Shown here: positions 59,423-64,000 of the stretch, in pieces
Numbering within the stretch: the stretch's first letter is position 1
Layout: the number at the start of each line of letters is the position of its first letter
Origin: Acephala macrosclerotiorum
Lineage: Eukaryota > Ascomycota > Leotiomycetes > Helotiales > Mollisiaceae
Assembly (NCBI GenBank): GCA_014904845.1
Contig: MU119415.1
Coordinates: 1 to 64,000 of the forward strand
Reading direction: 5' to 3'
DNA length: 64,000 nucleotides
Program-made: the position numbers and the translations under genes
Notes under the pieces: generated by a model
Seen by the model: the letters and a program-made list of their open reading frames with translations, nothing else
What the model was told of the DNA's origin: nothing
Databases searched by the model: none

Positions 59423-60376
59423 CTAAAGCCGACCCTGCTTCTCCTCATCCTTCGCTCCCTCCGACTGATTTTCCACCACACTCCCATTCAAAAATACAGC
59501 TTTAGGAAACTCGCCCAAAGTCTGGACATCCAAACACGCCCACGGCACATCTCCCGCGGACTTAGCATTTGTTCTCAGAAAGCCATTTAGCCAGAACAAG
59601 ACGATGATGTTCTGGAATAATGGCATGAAGTACGTCCACATCATCCTACCGAGGAAGGTTCACGTTCTCAGAGCATCGCTGTTCCCATCTTTCCTGGATC
59701 GAGGGAGAGGACGTGGGTGTTTGATCATGCTGGGTCTGTATTGAGGCGGCGTTGAATCTCGTATCTGTGTCTACCAGCAAGCTAAAGAGGGAAGAAGTGG
59801 TGTGCAAGAGACGAACATAAACATTACTAAAAGCATTTGCTGATTCCAACCTCCTCATCCCCGCCACCTCCCTCTTGTTTTCCATCCCCTCTCCAATCCC
59901 CGCATCCCTAACCTTGATTTTTTCATTGTCGGTAAACATCTCCTTCTCGCCCTCAGGGAAATTGTCTCTATTTATCACTAACATAATGAGTACGAAGAGG
60001 AAATTGGCTAGGTAATTGACTGCGAAGTATCATTCTAGCCCATTGGTACTCATGGGTTTTCCGTCTCGTTGTTGGACTACTGCGTTGAGGATTAGGGCAC
60101 GGATTGGTGGCGTTTGGCTGGATGAGATGTGGTGGTTGAGGGAGGTTGCTGTTTGCCGGATGCTGGATCTAGAGCTGAGGTCTAGGGGATGAAGTTCGTG
60201 GATGTAGTTTGAGGGGTGGGATGAGAGGCATTTGTGGAGGTTGTGAGCTGTGGCGGTGTTTCGGAATGTGTATATCCGTGATGCATTGTTGCTTTGGGAG
60301 ACCAGAGGAGAAGGGAAACGAATGCGGTGCCAAGTCCACCATTTGCGGATGTGATGAGGATGCTGCCTTCTGTCAT
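59423..60376 (-). pseudogene. Short-chain dehydrogenase/reductase pseudogene
   Basis: The Rossmann start MTEGSILITSANGGLGTAFVS (ATG 60376, TGxxxGxG changed to SANGGLG) is followed by a disordered stretch, then VQQRDGKPMSTNGLE-stop-YFAVNYLANFL near 60030 (the stop is TGA where Trp or Tyr/His is expected), and a good C-terminal part PLFQNIIVLFWLNGFL ... LGEFPKAVFLNGSVVE ending at 59423. The active-site YxxxK part is not readable and the segments lie in different frames. A degraded NAD(P)-dependent oxidoreductase, of the light-dependent-type or WW-domain-like SDR branch; substrate unknown. Confidence 0.75.
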
Positions 60377-60838
60377 ATTGAATTGAGCATCTAGATAGTG
60401 TATGTTAACATTGGTCATTCTACGGAGAAAGGGTTTGAAATATGATGCGGTTGCAGACTCGGAACTGAGGGGTGCCTCCGAACCTGATCAGCGTCGGTAC
60501 AAAACCGACAGCAACGAGTACCAGTTCAGCGTCAGAGCACCGACCCCCTCTCTTCTGGACGATATCATAGGCTTCAGCTCCTCCTTCACGATCTGTGTAT
60601 ATGTCTTGACCGGATCTGCTTCAGTGCGGTGTGTCGAGTTGGTGTGCTTTATAGTTATCGTAGTAGCATTGCGAAGCCGTGCTTCGAGCGGACTTCTGGG
60701 CATTCTGGACGTCACTATGAATCGAAATCACGTCGCCCAAACTATATCGTGAGATGTTGGAGAAATATGGTCCCTTGGTGAAAGTGTTGTATTCCCTGCG
60801 CGAACCGCGAACCATATGTACACCAGAAATCAACCCTC

Positions 60839-61262
60839 TCAATTGCTTCTCTCTCCTCCCTTGGCAGCCCTCAACTCGTCCATCTTCGCAACTCGCTTCT
60901 TGAACTCCTCGTATTGGCACTTCTCGTAGCTATGTCTCTCTGTCTGCAACCAAGCTGTCAGCCTCCGTTACTCTTGCAAACGTCCTCCCTTTCTCCTACG
61001 TCAACCCCTCAACCGCTCATGCTAAAACTCACCTCGCACTTCCACGGCAGATAGTATTCTTCGTATCGACATCGATTGAGGGGAATCAGAAGGTTCGCAC
61101 AGCTGTCCCGGTATGCCAACGGTAGTCTGGCTTCGCGCATCTCCTCTCGTGTCGCAGCTTCAAATCATGGTCAGCAGGGTCAATTGAGGGGTCTTTGGGG
61201 AACAAACGGGCAGGCGAGCTGCTGAGCCCAACGGCAGATTTGACGGTTTCTACGACGGTCAT
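60839..61262 (-). CDS. NDUFB7: NADH-ubiquinone oxidoreductase B18 subunit
   Basis: Accessory subunit of mitochondrial complex I facing the intermembrane space. The last exon (60839-60943) encodes ERHSYEKCQYEEFKKRVAKM and DELRAAKGGERSN. An intron (60944-61032) precedes exon 2, TREEMREARLPLAYRDSCAN and LIPLNRCRYEEYYLPWKC. The four cysteines of the twin CX9C pattern (CANLLIPLNRC, CETERHSYEKC) are present. ATG 61262 (MTVVETVKSAVGLSSSP) joins through a proposed 50-bp intron (GTTTGT...GAAG, about 61159-61208), without which the frame breaks. About 94 residues, normal size. The small exons hide the gene from simple frame scanning. Confidence 0.88.
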
Positions 61263-62130
61263 GATGGCGAGTAGTTATGGTGTAGAGTGCCTGGGCAGAA
61301 CTGAGAGGTGAGGTCTTGATGAGCTTCGGATGCCGCAGCAGGATTGAGCGCTAGAGTGCTTTGGGATAGTGCAAAATACTGTCATGGCTTGCTCTTCTCC
61401 GAAAATTCTGGGTTACTTTTATCTCCTTTATCCTCAACAATAATCTTCAATTGTCCTAGAGTCTCATGTACAATAAAAGGGAACATAAGCCATCCTTACA
61501 TCATTAAGATCTTTCACCTTCAAAGGCCCCTCGACGCCCGAGCTCTCTCGATGGATATTTTTACCTTGCTCCAAGCTGTGGCTGCGGATCGGGGGAGAGC
61601 TTCTCACAGCAAAGAACCCTCATGGGACCATCTTGGGCTAGGATCTTCATCACTATCTGTTCATGTGTCTAGGTCTGAGGTAGTGCCTTCATTCCTTCCA
61701 CTTGCTGTGTTCTAAGAGCGAATGCGAGCTTAAACTTTGTGTCTCCAGGATGTTTGGCATGCGCTGACACCAAGGACGACCTTGACGTGCTTCGCGATGC
61801 AATCCTTCATATTTTCCTTCCGCTTCGGTTCCTTCCGTTTCAGTCATCACGAATCAGATTCTATGTTGGTATATCATTTTCCTTTCCTGCCTGGTTTGCT
61901 GCGGGTGTTGTACAAGGTTTTGGTGGGGCTCAACAGCCGCAACATAGCCTTCCATATGGATTACAGCCATCTCATTGCACGTCTCGCATCGAGGGTCTGA
62001 ACATGCTGGGCCAGTATTGTGCATCATGCACGATAAATCTGCTACCCGAGTTGTCATATCATGTTGAAGAGGGATCGAATATCTCTCTCGCCCATTTCTT
62101 CCAGGGAAATCGAGCTTCAAAGCTTCAAAG
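61263..62130. other. Intergenic, nothing recognised
   Basis: Promoter of the complex I gene and upstream flank of the broken membrane-protein gene. Frames at 61344-61715 and 61739-62130 have no domain. Confidence 0.4.
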
Positions 62131-63918
62131 ATGGCGTCCTCGATCCAACGCAGCTCATCTGGTTGGATCAGTGGTCGGCCTAGCACTTACCAAGCTTTGC
62201 GGAATTCAATCTTTCTCGGCGGCGAAGACATCACTCTTGCAGACCAGCCCGAGATCTCGCCGATGTCAGCCACCTTCCTCGATACCCATGGCCACGATCC
62301 CAGAACCAAAGCAGCTTCCTCAGTCACGATGCAGGAGACGAATTCAAGCCAAGATTTTGAGAGCGAAAGTCCTCAATTTTCAATCAAAAGGAAGCCTGTC
62401 AGTCCTACTTCGCCAAGTCAAAAGAACGGGGTACAAATGTTCGAAGAGAGGAAGGACATGCCGCATCTCCTCTCGCACGAGCCCCCACCATCTGCCGCCT
62501 GGAGGATACGTTGGTTGAGGCCGGTAATCATCATCTTGATGCCATTTCTCGCCCTGCTTCCAGCTTTGGGGCACCATTTCTACTACTTCTCCCTGCATCA
62601 CACCAGATCTGGAGATCAGGAAAACAAGCTCAACCGATTCGATTTGGGACTGCATTTGCGTTTCTCGTCACCTCGTGTCTACATCCCAGCACTGCTGCAG
62701 CAGTTGGCCAGTACATTTGGACAATTGTGAAGCGAAAGCCTCTCAGAATATGCGTGTGGTATTCACCAACCCCACTTAGAGGATAGCCGAAGCTGACCTT
62801 TTCCTTCTAGCTGGCTTGGACAAATTATTTGATCTGACCTCGAATCCACTCAGCCTTTTCAGCTGGGAACTTTTACAGGGCGTTAAAATCGCCCTCTTCT
62901 ATGGATTGTTGTTTTGGTAAGTAGTTACACGACTTCGACACTCTGCTTGCAGACAGCTGACCGTATTCGTCGCAGGCTACTAGGTTGGGCGAGGGTAGCT
63001 GCTCCTGCTACATTGACTGTTGTTCCTCGGAATATCAATTACACCATCAGTATCCCAATCCTAGACCTCAATCAAGCTGGATGGAATACTTCGTCCTCTA
63101 CTTGGCAACCCGGTGCCGTGGTAAACAGGATCGCAGCGCAAGCTGCTTCTAGCTCTGACGTGGTCCCGCTCCCTCAACAAGTTTCAAGTACCGACTAGAA
63201 TTATACGATACAGTTTTTTAGACCTTAAGTCCAATGCAATGTCCCAAATACCACGGAACAATCATATCTAGATGCTCTCGTCCAGAAATTCCAGAACGAT
63301 TCAGCGACATTCGCTTGGGCGAATATCATTGATACCATGTACAATTCGACTGGTTCTCCCAACTGGCTTCTTCACACCACCTGGGCTCCTGGTCTCCCAG
63401 CCGGGGCGCCGTATCGATGGGATCCTATTGGCATAACTTTGGCGATGGTATCTATCTACATGACAGTATTTCGCCATCTCCCCAAACCTTGATTCAGACC
63501 TCAACATCAGGAATGGTTTGTACCTCACTAAATGCTTCATTTGACATCACGGTCGCTTCGGTCAATGGAATGCAGCAAATCACCCAGCAGGCCGTGGACA
63601 TTATCGGACCCTACTCTTTGGGCATGAATATCGAATACACGTACTACAAAGAGACACGACAATATGATTTCGATGGAAGGAGATGTTATACGCCACGCTT
63701 CGCATCCCTACGTCTCTCACCACCTCGCTTTAGCGGCTCTTTTGGCAGGAAACCTGACGATTCCAGACCGAACGGGTGGGATCGGGGATGAATCGTCGGA
63801 TCTGCCTAGGCACTACTTGCTGGAAGACGTTAATACACGTACGAACATCCTAGCAACAGGTCTTATGGCCTGCGATGACACGCGAGAAGTCCTTTCAGAG
63901 ACCTACGTGCCGACGTAG
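62131..63918 (+). pseudogene. Broken large membrane protein of unknown function
   Basis: A family of large fungal plasma-membrane proteins seems represented: a disordered N-terminus from ATG 62131, a first helix VIIILMPFLALLPALGHHF, then in another frame FGTAFAFLVTSCL ... GQYIWTIVKRKP, an intron, LDKLFDLTSNPLSLFSWELL, another intron, LLGWARVAAPATLTVVPRN and an extracellular NxS/T-rich part (DLNQAGWNTSS, FNASFDITVASVNG-like). Disruptions: a shift near 62620, stops at 63196-63198 and 63226-63228, shifts near 63415 and 63670. Good coding continues almost to 63918, so decay is recent. The 3' end may lie beyond the window. Function unknown. Confidence 0.65.
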
Positions 63919-64000
63919 ATTTAGTAAACGGCTACCCCAATTCGGGCACCTCCATATCTTTAATCTTAAGATTGATACCGTAGCTACACTCAAATCTGAG

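Overview
The window is the left end of a filamentous ascomycete chromosome. It opens with about 16 CCCTAA repeats, so base 1 lies at or next to the physical telomere. The genes have short GT-AG introns of roughly 40-90 bp. Their products (Zn2Cys6 regulator, RIB1, SGF29, ARF6-type GTPase, SSN3 kinase, ARP2, complex I B18 subunit) are of Pezizomycotina type; several feel closest to Leotiomycetes (Helotiales), but that placement is an impression and was not computed.

Layout. 0-8.4 kb: telomere, a solo LTR with a perfect target duplication, an intact MFS sugar transporter, a second solo LTR and a frameshifted secreted-protein relic. 8.4-18 kb: an intact TamA/DAL81-like regulator, a long gene desert with a peptide-transporter relic and a possible small secreted-protein relic, then an intact RecQ helicase. 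18-31 kb: a carboxylesterase pseudogene, an intact divergent pair of oxygenases (2-oxoglutarate dioxygenase and FAD monooxygenase), a third LTR split by a nested MITE, an F-box pseudogene broken by an AT-rich block with a 9-bp microsatellite and an assembly gap, and an Old Yellow Enzyme pseudogene. 32-56 kb: conserved single-copy-type genes, mostly intact: RIB1, an amino-acid permease, phosphomannose isomerase, SGF29, ARF6, SSN3, a VPS73-like transporter, a kelch protein with two frame breaks, ARP2 and a hydantoin/Asp-Glu racemase-like protein. 56-64 kb: a decayed 3.3-kb hAT transposon with 8-bp target duplication inside a 42-bp minisatellite, an SDR pseudogene, an intact complex I subunit gene, and a broken membrane-protein gene reaching towards the window end.

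Functional picture. The intact genes serve riboflavin synthesis, cell-wall sugar supply, chromatin and Mediator control, Arf and actin function, respiration, nutrient uptake and nitrogen regulation. Accessory metabolic and secreted genes between them are repeatedly broken. Many of the stop codons can be read as C:G to T:A changes, several at CpA, which suggests RIP-like mutation. The most distinctive findings are the short-LTR family with replaced hairpins, the MITE whose empty site is preserved 20 kb away, the hAT insertion in a minisatellite, and a small dispersed direct-repeat family in the unusually long convergent gap at 49.7-53.0 kb.
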